A stretch of DNA of 23,228 nucleotides from a virus: the IMG/VR virus record IMGVR_UViG_3300036398_002809, positions 1-23,228 of that record, one strand, 5' to 3'. This document shows positions 7,049-13,368 of this stretch, one piece after another. The notes beneath the pieces were generated by a model. The model did not search any database and had not been told where the DNA came from. It saw only the letters and a list, made by a program, of their open reading frames with translations. Numbering within the stretch: the first letter of the stretch is position 1; every line of letters begins with the position of its first letter. The position numbers and the translations under genes were made by a program.

Positions 7049-7572
7049 CGCTTCACCGCCACGGCCACGCCGTATGGTTCGAGCACATGCCGCCAGACGG
7101 CGATCTCGGGCCGCCGCTCCTCCACCCATTCGTCGAACGCCGTCAGCAGGTAGGGATGCGCCGGATGCGTGATGTCGTGAAACGCAACGCAGCCGCCGGG
7201 CCTGCACAGCGGCCAGACGTTCCGCAGATCGGCCAGCCCGCCCTCGTAGGAGTGGTCGCCGTCCACGAGGATCAGATCGAACTGCTCGGCCAGCGTCGGG
7301 ATCGTCTCTTTCGAGTCGCCGTCGAGGTATCGCACCTCGCCCGTGTAGAGCATCCCGGCCAGCAGCCGGTCGATGTGTTCGTGCGAGCCGCGCGAGGAGC
7401 CGCCCCACTCGCCGCCCCATGTGTCGGCACACACGATCGACTCAAGGGCCGGGGCGTTCTCCACGACCACCCGCAACGAGCCGCCGTCGCGGGTGCCGAT
7501 CTCCAAGTAGGACCGCACGGCGTTCTCTTCGCAGTGGCCCGACAAGAAATCGTAGAGGCTCTGGTTGCTCAT
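7045..7572 (-). CDS. Class I SAM-dependent methyltransferase (Methyltransf_24-like)
   Basis: The product is 175 aa. The SAM-binding Gly-rich loop is YLEIGTRDGGSL (22-33). IVCADTW (46-52) provides the acidic end of strand 2, and ILVDGDHSYEG (101-111) with FHDITH (131-136) are typical of sugar- or small-molecule-modifying enzymes of the Methyltransf_24 group (for example cephalosporin hydroxylase- or macrocin-like families). It is not a DNA methylase, since no NPPY or PC motif is present. It overlaps the next gene, a glycosyltransferase, so methylation of the same glycan is the natural guess. The start at ATG 7572 is fixed by an ATGA overlap with the RusA gene. Confidence 0.85.
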   Translation of the reverse strand: MSNQSLYDFLSGHCEENAVRSYLEIGTRDGGSLRVVVENAPALESIVCADTWGGEWGGSSRGSHEHIDRLLAGMLYTGEVRYLDGDSKETIPTLAEQFDLILVDGDHSYEGGLADLRNVWPLCRPGGCVAFHDITHPAHPYLLTAFDEWVEERRPEIAVWRHVLEPYGVAVAVKR

Positions 7573-7976
7573 GCGATCCGCACGGTGGTCCGTGCCTCCT
7601 GGCCGTAAGACTTCTCCACCACGAGCTTCGCCACCTGCGAGTCGTCCTCGAACGCCACGCCGTTCAAGGCGTCGAGGGCCGCCTTCGCGCAGTTGTCCAC
7701 GTCGAACCGTGGCAACAGCGGTGCCCCCTTCCGCAGCCCCTTCTTTGTCAGGTGCGAGGCCGGGCGGGCGAAGACGAGATCGAGGATCACCGTGAGCGGC
7801 TCCGTCGTGATCGGCGTTGCCCCGGCCTCGAGGGCCGCCGCTGCGATGGCCGCCCGGTACGCATGCACCGGGTGTTTCCCCGGCACATACGCCCGAGCGA
7901 ACCCGCCCCGCGTCGAGACTCTGGGCCTCGGCTGCGGCACGGGATCGCCGGGCACGGAGAAGGTCAACGGCTTCAC
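7569..7976 (-). CDS. rusA: RusA-like Holliday junction resolvase
   Basis: The 135-aa product matches RusA in size and in its key motifs. The core is FDVDNCAKAALDALNGVAFEDDSQV (given here as FDVDN at 91-95, the DALNG segment at 102-106 and EDDSQ at 110-114), containing the Asp residues that bind magnesium. RusA resolves four-way junctions produced by recombination or replication. The start is GTG at 7976 (VKPLTFSVPGDPVPQPRPR), overlapping the stop of a short membrane gene by four bases. The longer open frame upstream is not used. With RecT and the clamp it completes a small recombination/replication set. Confidence 0.92.
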   Translation of the reverse strand: MKPLTFSVPGDPVPQPRPRVSTRGGFARAYVPGKHPVHAYRAAIAAAALEAGATPITTEPLTVILDLVFARPASHLTKKGLRKGAPLLPRFDVDNCAKAALDALNGVAFEDDSQVAKLVVEKSYGQEARTTVRIA

Positions 7977-8122
7977 GGTGTCCTCGCGGCCATGTACAGA
8001 CCGACGTTCGCCGCCGCGTAGCCCGCGTAGGCAATTGCCAGCCCGTGCTTGCCGTGCGCAGCCAGGTCGGCAGACACGAACAGGTAGATCACGCCGGTGA
8101 GTGCGATGAGCCACGGGGCCAT
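7973..8122 (-). CDS. Very small membrane protein (49 aa)
   Basis: This is a short gene with ATG 8122 and TGA at 7973, overlapping the GTG of rusA. The product (MAPWLIALTGVIYLFVSADL, then LAIAYAGYAAANVGLYMAAR) has two hydrophobic stretches separated by a short polar turn (AAHGKHG), that is, a two-span hairpin topology. The start lies three bases after the stop of the secreted-protein gene. It is supported by perfect packing between its neighbours and by the membrane-protein composition. The function is unknown; small two-span phage proteins include holins and superinfection-exclusion proteins. Confidence 0.7.
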   Translation of the reverse strand: MAPWLIALTGVIYLFVSADLAAHGKHGLAIAYAGYAAANVGLYMAARTP

Positions 8123-8125
8123 GAT

Positions 8126-8419
8126 TCACCGATACCGGATGACGGCGTACCAGCGGCGCGTAACCGGCGAGTAGGCCACGCCTTCCTCGACGATGACCTT
8201 CTTGCCAAAGAAACAACACGCGCGCCGGGCAGCCTCTGGCGTCGACCCCATACCTATCCCTTCGGTCTGGCTGCACTGGGAATGCACGAGCGTGCCGCGC
8301 CGGGCGATGATCGTGGCGTGCTCCTGGGCAGAGACGACGGCCGGGCCGCGCACCACGATGGTCTGGCCGTAGGCACACGAAGCGGCGAGAGCGAGAAAGA
8401 CGACGAAGGCAAAACGCAT
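8126..8419 (-). CDS. Small secreted protein, unknown function
   Basis: The product is 97 aa with a clear Sec signal peptide (MRFAFVVFLALAASCAYG, likely cut near residue 18). The mature part is about 79 aa, with three or four Cys and beta-like strands (TIVVRGPAVVSAQEH, KKVIVEEGVAY) and the closing RRWYAVIRYR. An AGGAG site precedes ATG 8419. The mature domain has no catalytic motif I recognise. An exported product in the early region, away from lysis genes, hints at interaction with the host envelope, perhaps superinfection exclusion. This is inference from location and signal peptide. Confidence 0.8.
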   Translation of the reverse strand: MRFAFVVFLALAASCAYGQTIVVRGPAVVSAQEHATIIARRGTLVHSQCSQTEGIGMGSTPEAARRACCFFGKKVIVEEGVAYSPVTRRWYAVIRYR

Positions 8420-8465
8420 GGCGTTGCTCCTGGGGTGAGTGAACCCCCGCAGGATGGCAACCGTG

Positions 8466-8702
8466 TCAAGCGTCAGGCTCGGCCCGCCGCTGGGCGAAGT
8501 GCCGCTCGCGGCACTCCCGCGCCCGCTCTGCGATCTCGTCGGGCGTCGGGTCCACGATCCGCTTGCGGTACTTGCATACCCGATCCGGTATACCGTGCTC
8601 GCGGCGCAGTTCGTGCAGCCGTTGCCGCCGGATGCCGAGGTGCGCTGCGATCACATCCGCAGGCACCCCGGCATCCCACATCTTGCGAAGCGTCTCTAGC
8701 AT
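8466..8702 (-). CDS. Small HTH DNA-binding protein with DPTP motif
   Basis: The product is 78 aa, starting at ATG 8702 in a one-base TGATG overlap with the clamp gene. Residues 1-36 read as a helix-turn-helix (MWDAGVPADVIAAHLGIRRQ, then RLHELRREHGIP). The second half carries DPTPDEIAERARECRERHF, a motif shared with the gene at 5830-6174. It is probably a small DNA-binding regulator in the replication operon. The binding site is unknown. Confidence 0.8.
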   Translation of the reverse strand: MLETLRKMWDAGVPADVIAAHLGIRRQRLHELRREHGIPDRVCKYRKRIVDPTPDEIAERARECRERHFAQRRAEPDA

Positions 8703-9811
8703 CAGTCCTTCGCCAACGGCATGACCACGCCGGTGCAGTCGCCGCACCGGAACACCACCGCGCTCTGAGCGTCCACCGCCTCGACCTCGACGGGCTCGGC
8801 CTCGTCCACGCCCCGCAGGAACTCGACCACGAAGCCGGGGTCGAGCGCCACGCTCGCCGTCTGGCCCGCTTCCAGCAGACCGCACGTCACGCTCGACTGC
8901 CCCGCCTCGGCACTCTGCGCCGTCAGGTGGATGCCGTTCTCCACGAAGGCGAACGTCACGCCCTTCGACTGCTCACTCGTCACGATGGCCGCCTGCCGCG
9001 TCGCCGCCAGGAGCTCGGCCCCGTTCACGAGCGACGCCTTCGCATCCCGCTCGGGGATCACGTCACGCCACCGGGGGAAGCGGCCCTCGACGAGCCGGGC
9101 CGTCACCACCGTGCCGTCGATGGTCGCCACCACCTCGCGGTCGGTGGCCTCCAGCTGCACCGCCCCCTCGCTGTGCGAGGCGATGCTGCTGATGGTCAGG
9201 ATCGCACGCGCCGGGATCAGCGTCGTGGAGTCGTCCACCGCCTGGTCCACCTCGATGCCGTAGGACGAGAGCCGCCGCCCGTCCGTGCCCACCAGCGTCA
9301 CCGTGCCATCCTTCACCTCGACGAGCACCGCCCCGAGGGCGAACCGGCTCGAATCGGTGTCCGTCGCGTAGGCCACCGCCTTCACGGCCCGCACGAACTG
9401 GTCGGCCGGGATCCGGCAGATGGGCTTCACGGTGGGGGTTTCCCACTGTGGGAATTCCGCCGCGTCCTCCGTGGGCAGCGTCCAAGTGCCGCCGCCAACG
9501 CTCACCGTGCAAGAGTTGCCGCTGGGGGCCAGCGTCACCTCGTCGCCCGACGCGGCCCCGAGGATCGCCTGCAAGCGGGCGAACGGGAGCAGCAGCGGGG
9601 CGTCGGTGTACGGCACCTCGGCCGACACCTGAAGTTCAAGATCACTCGCCGTGATCCCGCCGTTTGCCAGGAGCACGTTGTGCAAGATCGGCTTCGGGCT
9701 TCTGCTTGGAACAGCGGCCCGCACCGCAGCCAGGGCGGCACGGAGCGCTGCGATCGGTAGGGAGATGCCACTGGCGCGAGCCTTCCGTGGCTTCGTTGCT
9801 GTTGCGGTCAT
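8702..9811 (-). CDS. dnaN: DNA polymerase III beta sliding clamp (phage-encoded)
   Basis: This 369-aa protein has the three-domain layout of bacterial beta clamps, close to the usual length. Recognisable parts include LHNVLLANGGITASDLELQVSAE in domain 1 (here HNVLLA and ASDLELQ), SSRFALGAVLVEV and LVGTDGRRLSSYG in domain 2, and ARLVEGRFPRWRDVIP plus the closing VVMPLAKD in domain 3 (compare VMPMRL in DnaN). The clamp encircles DNA and tethers polymerase and other partners through a hydrophobic cleft. No clamp loader or polymerase is seen in the window, so it would need host partners or genes elsewhere. ATG 9811 is chosen because an AGGA site precedes it and MTATATKP is a natural N-terminus. 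Confidence 0.93.
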   Translation of the reverse strand: MTATATKPRKARASGISLPIAALRAALAAVRAAVPSRSPKPILHNVLLANGGITASDLELQVSAEVPYTDAPLLLPFARLQAILGAASGDEVTLAPSGNSCTVSVGGGTWTLPTEDAAEFPQWETPTVKPICRIPADQFVRAVKAVAYATDTDSSRFALGAVLVEVKDGTVTLVGTDGRRLSSYGIEVDQAVDDSTTLIPARAILTISSIASHSEGAVQLEATDREVVATIDGTVVTARLVEGRFPRWRDVIPERDAKASLVNGAELLAATRQAAIVTSEQSKGVTFAFVENGIHLTAQSAEAGQSSVTCGLLEAGQTASVALDPGFVVEFLRGVDEAEPVEVEAVDAQSAVVFRCGDCTGVVMPLAKD

Positions 9812-9917
9812 GGGAATCCTTTCGTGAGAGTGACAAACCAACCATCACGCCGAGAACGAACGTCGCGGCGTTGAGCAAAAAACCGGCACAGATCAGGGCG
9901 AGTTGCGAGAGCGTCAT
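9642..9917 (-). CDS. Small membrane protein with long overlap into the clamp gene
   Basis: This 91-aa frame begins at ATG 9917 in an ATGA overlap with the upstream gene. Residues 1-32 (TLSQLALICAGFLLNAATFV, then LGVMVGLSLSRK) make one clear membrane span, followed by a polar region. The last 56 or so codons lie inside the start of the clamp gene in another frame (170-base overlap), and their composition (Arg, Pro, Cys) looks like a shadow rather than a selected domain. The membrane segment is convincing; the tail may be tolerated read-through. A sequencing error near 9811 that ends the gene early is an alternative. Confidence 0.6.
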   Translation of the reverse strand: MTLSQLALICAGFLLNAATFVLGVMVGLSLSRKDSHDRNSNEATEGSRQWHLPTDRSAPCRPGCGAGRCSKQKPEADLAQRAPGKRRDHGE

Positions 9918-10159
9918 GCGGCACCGCCCTTCTGGCTCAACATCGACTTGATGTAGAGCGCCATCTGGTGGGCTTCGGATTCGGTCTTCTCCAAGGTGGC
10001 GGCGTTCTTCACGAGCCGCGCGTGCAGCTCGCGGATCGTGTCGGCCGCCCACTCCAGCCGCAGCCGGGAGTCGTCGTCGATTGCGTCCAGCCATGCGGCC
10101 TGGGCGCACAGATCCGCCACGATCAGCGGAGCAGGGGCGGGGTGCGGGTTCTCACTCAT
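9914..10159 (-). CDS. Small helical protein, unknown function
   Basis: The product is 81 aa. A Pro-rich N-terminus (MSENPHPAPAPLIV) is followed by long amphipathic helices (RLEWAADTIRELHARLVKNA and onward), probably a coiled coil. ATG 10159 has a GAGGTGG-like ribosome site and overlaps the preceding HTH gene by eight bases. No family recognised. It belongs to the replication operon by position. Confidence 0.72.
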   Translation of the reverse strand: MSENPHPAPAPLIVADLCAQAAWLDAIDDDSRLRLEWAADTIRELHARLVKNAATLEKTESEAHQMALYIKSMLSQKGGAA

Positions 10160-10376
10160 CGACCACCTCCACGCTGCGGGCCTTGTTCGGGTTGCGACGC
10201 AGGTAGCCCTTCTTTTCGAGGGCGTTCAGGTGGCACTGCACCCCGTTGGGCGAGGCGATGCCGTGGGCCGCTGCGATCTCTCGCACGGTCGGGGCCGCGA
10301 GACGCGAGTTCTCACGAATCCAGTCGAGAAGCTCACGCTGGCGGGCGGTCAGGGGCGGTCGGGCTGTTGCGGTCAT
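10152..10376 (-). CDS. Stand-alone LexA-type winged-helix DNA-binding domain
   Basis: The 74-aa product matches the N-terminal DNA-binding domain of LexA almost end to end: LTARQRELLDWIRENSR (9-25), TVREIAAAHGIASPNGVQCH (30-49) as the helix-turn-helix, and LEKKGYLRRNPNKARSVEV (53-71) as the wing. The S24 autoprotease and dimerisation domain of LexA is absent, and the stop is natural, in an eight-base overlap with the next gene. A domain of this kind could bind SOS-like operators without RecA-induced cleavage, or act at the replication origin encoded next door. ATG 10376 overlaps the replication gene stop (ATGA). Confidence 0.88.
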   Translation of the reverse strand: MTATARPPLTARQRELLDWIRENSRLAAPTVREIAAAHGIASPNGVQCHLNALEKKGYLRRNPNKARSVEVVDE

Positions 10377-11218
10377 ATGTCCTCTTCCTTGAGTTTCAAT
10401 CCTTCGGCAAGTGCGGCGACTTCACGCGGTCGCCGGTATGGGGCGGCTTGGTACTGGTCACGCCAGACCTTCGGGGGCGGCTTCTCGTCGGGGCGGTTGC
10501 GGGGCGTGCGGTTCGTGCCGCCGCTGTCCTGGCACTTCGAGAGCCAGCGGACGATGAACGCCCGCCACTTACGCTTCCCGGCCCGCTCGGGGTGGGCGTG
10601 CAGCCAGGCCGTCGCCTTGGCGAGTTCCTGGTCGAGCACGGCACCGGGGAACGCCTTGGCCCACTCGGAGCGGTCTGCGTCCGTGATCCCCTTCCAGCCT
10701 GCGTCAGCAGACCACGAGACGGCATCGTGGGGCTGCGAGCGTTTCCGCCGCTTCGGCGGATCGCTCGTAGCAACAGGCGCAGCCTGTATGTCTTCTTCTG
10801 TTATGTCCTGTCCTGTTATGTCCTGTGGTAGACGCTCGCGTGGCGCACCTGCGTCTACATCACCGTCTACATGAGCGCCACGGTAGCGACTTTGGCGGCG
10901 GTTCTTGAGCGTTCGGGCCTTGGCAGCCCCTGAAAAACGGTCTATCCACTTGGGGATCTGGGCCGTCTCCTCTGCGAAGGCGATCCAGCCCACCTTCGCC
11001 ACGGCCAGCCAGAAGGATTCCGTGCCGCCACAGATGCGGCCCAGGCGGGCGGGCGTGGCCCTGAAAGTGCCATCGCTCGAATTGAGTTGAGCCCAGCCCC
11101 ACAGCTTGAACAGGCGGAAGACGATGACCTCTACCGGCTCGCCGGTCAGGTCAACGAGCTCCTGCACCTCGGGCTTCGTGTCCAGGGCAACGTCTACTGG
11201 GAACCATTCACCGGCCAT
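10373..11218 (-). CDS. Phage replication-initiator-like protein
   Basis: The product is 281 aa. Residues 1-105 (WFPVDVALDTKPEVQELVDL, VFRLFKLWGWAQL) match the winged-helix N-terminus common in phage replisome organisers of the lambda O/DnaD-like group. A flexible linker (about 105-155) includes repeats QDITG QDITE EDI. The second half is basic and Trp-rich, with AWLHAHPERAGKRKWRAFIV, and may load the helicase or contact it. The linker DNA has two 12-bp direct repeats 15 bp apart (10798-10824) and another pair 12 bp apart (10852-10872), like an origin inside an initiator gene. ATG 11218 overlaps the preceding gene by 11 bases. No helicase gene is seen nearby. Confidence 0.75.
   Translation of the reverse strand: MAGEWFPVDVALDTKPEVQELVDLTGEPVEVIVFRLFKLWGWAQLNSSDGTFRATPARLGRICGGTESFWLAVAKVGWIAFAEETAQIPKWIDRFSGAAKARTLKNRRQSRYRGAHVDGDVDAGAPRERLPQDITGQDITEEDIQAAPVATSDPPKRRKRSQPHDAVSWSADAGWKGITDADRSEWAKAFPGAVLDQELAKATAWLHAHPERAGKRKWRAFIVRWLSKCQDSGGTNRTPRNRPDEKPPPKVWRDQYQAAPYRRPREVAALAEGLKLKEEDI
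10798..10872. repeat. Short direct repeats inside the replication gene (candidate origin)
   Basis: Two copies of CTGTTATGTCCT (10798-10809 and 10813-10824) are spaced 15 bp apart, and CGTCTACAT occurs at 10852-10860 and 10864-10872. They fall in the linker of the initiator-like gene, the place where lambda-type phages keep iterons. An AT-rich melting region is not obvious. Confidence 0.5.
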
Positions 11219-11636
11219 AGTTCACCTCGGACAAGTTCATTGCCGCCTGTGCTTGATGGCAGCCGACTTCCAAATCGCAGAGCAAACGCAAGACCCGAGA
11301 CGCCTCCTCAAGGCCAGGGCGCACTAAGTGGCTGTATCTGTCGCTTAGATGCAGGCTGCAAAAAAAGCGATAAGCGTCATGGACGGCATCGACTTCGCAC
11401 GAATACACGTTCCCCGCTCTGCCAAAATGCCTCAGCATGATGCAGCCACTTTTCGTGAGCCTTTCAACCACGCCAGTCCATATTTCCGGCGAAAGACCGC
11501 GACGGTACGCATACCATCCGGTCACCGGCTCCCCATTTATCCGCCTTCGATCAGCGTCCTCCTGGTGAATCCACATGCACCAGAAGACCCGCTGGCCGAC
11601 GTAGCAATCTCGTACACGCAGGTGCTCACCGGTCAT
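11208..11636 (-). CDS. Unknown early phage protein
   Basis: The product is 142 aa, starting at ATG 11636 in a one-base TGATG overlap with the upstream gene. It is rich in Cys, His and aromatic residues (VFWCMWIHQEDADRRR, GWYAYRRGLSPEIWTGVVER) and ends in a helical region. The mixture could suit a small zinc-binding or nucleic-acid-binding protein, but no spaced CxxC pair is visible. It is translated between the PD-(D/E)XK-like gene and the initiator gene. No function assigned. Confidence 0.7.
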   Translation of the reverse strand: MTGEHLRVRDCYVGQRVFWCMWIHQEDADRRRINGEPVTGWYAYRRGLSPEIWTGVVERLTKSGCIMLRHFGRAGNVYSCEVDAVHDAYRFFCSLHLSDRYSHLVRPGLEEASRVLRLLCDLEVGCHQAQAAMNLSEVNYGR

Positions 11637-12199
11637 CACACACCTGCCTTTTGCAGCTTCATGCTGCCGCCGTAGGTTTCGTAGATCCGTGCCCACACTT
11701 CACGGCGTGGAACAAAGACGCACTCGCTGTGGTACTCGCTGCCGTTCCTGCGGGTACGCTGCGTGCTGACCTTGTATTCATCACGCCACGCTTCCCAGTG
11801 TTCAGCGAACACGCCGCAGAGCATTGGGAACGGGATAAGGCAGTAGCGGCCCGTCTCCTTCCACAGCCAAAGAACGTAGTCGCACCGCTTGTTGGTATCG
11901 CGCGTCCAGCCGACGATGCCCTTCTCAACAACGGACCACGTTTCCAGCGCTAGGTCGTCCTCGTCGGGATGGGTCGCGGCCCAGTCCTCCTCACGCACCT
12001 TGGCGTCAACAGCCAGGTGCTTGGCGTTAGTCATCTCAACCCACCAATCGACGCCGAGGCGGTCGTTTTCCTTGGCGGCAGCGTGCGCGTCCAAAGCGCC
12101 TGGAATTGCCGACAGAAGAACGTCGCGAACGTCAACTGACGCTGCGTGTCCAGACGACATCAGCAACTGCTCATCGAAGTCGTATTCATTTGGTCGCAT
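11636..12199 (-). CDS. PD-(D/E)XK-like protein, candidate nuclease
   Basis: The product is 187 aa. The central region has a PD-(D/E)XK-like order: GVDWWVE (Asp51), then AVDAKVR (Asp65-Ala-Lys67), then LETWS (Glu86), with beta-like segments between and the hydrophobic CDYVLWLWKETGRYCLIPF (107-125). This arrangement is seen in many phage and restriction nucleases, though short motifs alone are weak proof. ATG 12199 overlaps the ParB/MT-A70 gene by 14 bases. Two roles fit: an exonuclease partner of RecT, or a nuclease paired with the adenine methyltransferase. The alternative is a non-catalytic relative of the fold. Confidence 0.65.
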   Translation of the reverse strand: MRPNEYDFDEQLLMSSGHAASVDVRDVLLSAIPGALDAHAAAKENDRLGVDWWVEMTNAKHLAVDAKVREEDWAATHPDEDDLALETWSVVEKGIVGWTRDTNKRCDYVLWLWKETGRYCLIPFPMLCGVFAEHWEAWRDEYKVSTQRTRRNGSEYHSECVFVPRREVWARIYETYGGSMKLQKAGV

Positions 12200-13334
12200 T
12201 GGTGTTTTCCCCCCAAGCAACCCAGCCGGGCCGCGCCGATCGCGAGAACATTTCCAAGAACGGGCCAGGGCTGCATGACTCAACGAGCTCAAGGAATTCA
12301 GGCGGCTTGCTGCTATGCCCGGCCGGACCACGGTCGGCCTCGAAGACGGTGCCAACGTCCTTGCGCTTCAGCGGCTGGCTGCCCTTTACGCCAAACAGGA
12401 CGTGCTCGGTCTGGCCACGGAAGTAGTTGCCCATCCCGAAGTGCGGCTTAACCCATGTAATCGCCGTGATGTAGCGAAAGCCCCACGCCTCAAGCAGGCG
12501 AAAGCCCTTTGGCAGCGATCGGTTGGTGATCCACAGGTAGATGTGACAGTCGTCATCGGCCAAGCCGCCGACATCAAGTCGCTCAAGCTGCTCGATTGAC
12601 ATCGTGCTGTAGTCGGGGCGAGCGCGGCCGAGCTGGTCTTGGTCGCCTTCGTCGCCCCAGTCCCAAGGCGGATCGATGACGATCGTGGCGTACTTCGCCT
12701 GTGCGACAGCGGCGGCCTTCTCTGGCTCAGGAACGGCCGCAATCTTCTGGCGGTTCTCTTCGCGGCGAGCCTCTCGTGCCTGCTCTTTTAGTTCACGCTT
12801 TACTTGCAGGACGGGGCGGCCCTCCTCAACGGCCTTTTTCAGTTCAGGGGTTTTCTCAACCTCCTCGTAGAATTTTTCGGCACGTCGGACTGTCGCTGGT
12901 GACACTCCATGCTGAACGGCAAGCCGCTCCGCAGTCTTCAACTTGTGATCATTTTGATCACAAGTCAGGTCGTTTCTCTTGCCTTGGCTTTTTTCAAGCT
13001 TGTAGTCCAGCCCCAAAAGATACGTGAAAGAATCAGCGGTGAGGTTTCGCCGCCCGAGTTGATTCTTGACGATCCAATGGCGGGCCTCGTCGGTGCTCTT
13101 AAGCCGCATCTCGTGAACGTCAAACGGCAGTCCTAGCCGCGTGCAGATCTCGTAGCGGTTGTGGCCGTCGAGCAGCGTGAGCGTCCCTTTGCTGGCCCAC
13201 GCCACCAGCGGGTCGCGAGCACCGCCGTGCTCGACGATGTTCTCTTCGAGTTGCTGCCGCTCTTCGGCCGACAGCGGTGGGATCAGTGCGGCAAACTCGG
13301 CGTCGATCTGGATGTCTTCAAATACCTGCGGCAT
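12186..13334 (-). CDS. ParB-like/MT-A70 fusion, N6-adenine DNA methyltransferase
   Basis: The product is 382 aa with two parts. The N-terminal domain is ParB/Spo0J-like: LVAWASKGTLTLLDGHNRYE (43-62) with the LDGHNRYE box, and a helix-turn-helix at about 133-155 (KTAERLAVQHGVSPATVRR). The C-terminal part is MT-A70: DPPWDW at 221-226 as the catalytic/SAM motif, then YLWITNR, AITWVKPHFGMGNYFRGQTE and GHSSKPPEF. This fusion is known in phages and mobile elements and is predicted to methylate adenine in DNA. Its purpose may be protection from host restriction, gene regulation or origin control. A strong AAGGAGG site precedes ATG 13334. A 25-bp inverted repeat lies inside the gene at 12941-12965. 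Confidence 0.9.
   Translation of the reverse strand: MPQVFEDIQIDAEFAALIPPLSAEERQQLEENIVEHGGARDPLVAWASKGTLTLLDGHNRYEICTRLGLPFDVHEMRLKSTDEARHWIVKNQLGRRNLTADSFTYLLGLDYKLEKSQGKRNDLTCDQNDHKLKTAERLAVQHGVSPATVRRAEKFYEEVEKTPELKKAVEEGRPVLQVKRELKEQAREARREENRQKIAAVPEPEKAAAVAQAKYATIVIDPPWDWGDEGDQDQLGRARPDYSTMSIEQLERLDVGGLADDDCHIYLWITNRSLPKGFRLLEAWGFRYITAITWVKPHFGMGNYFRGQTEHVLFGVKGSQPLKRKDVGTVFEADRGPAGHSSKPPEFLELVESCSPGPFLEMFSRSARPGWVAWGENTNATK
12941..12965. repeat. Perfect 25-bp inverted repeat with two GATC sites inside the methyltransferase gene
   Basis: The arms ACTTGTGATCA (12941-12951) and TGATCACAAGT (12955-12965) are perfect over 11 bp around a TTT centre, and each contains TGATCA (a GATC site). 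The DNA codes for the linker between the ParB-like and MT-A70 parts of the methyltransferase. It may be a protein-binding or self-methylation site, or simply reflect the encoded residues. Confidence 0.75.
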
Positions 13335-13368
13335 AGATGCCTCCTTGCGTTGCGTGTCGAATCCGTTG

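Noticed and set aside
7817-9760. A 647-codon open frame on the plus strand across rusA, the secreted protein and the clamp gene
   Set aside because: It is antisense to several well-supported genes; its Arg/His/Pro-rich sequence is the usual by-product of GC-rich codons on the other strand.
9780-9830. A programmed frameshift fusing the small membrane protein to the clamp
   Set aside because: No slippery sequence was seen, and the clamp has its own ribosome site and a normal N-terminus.
12000-12060. Further copies of the operator-like GGCGTTAG sequence (near 12024, also near 21112)
   Set aside because: These are inside coding regions, match only seven or eight bases, and have no promoter boxes around them.
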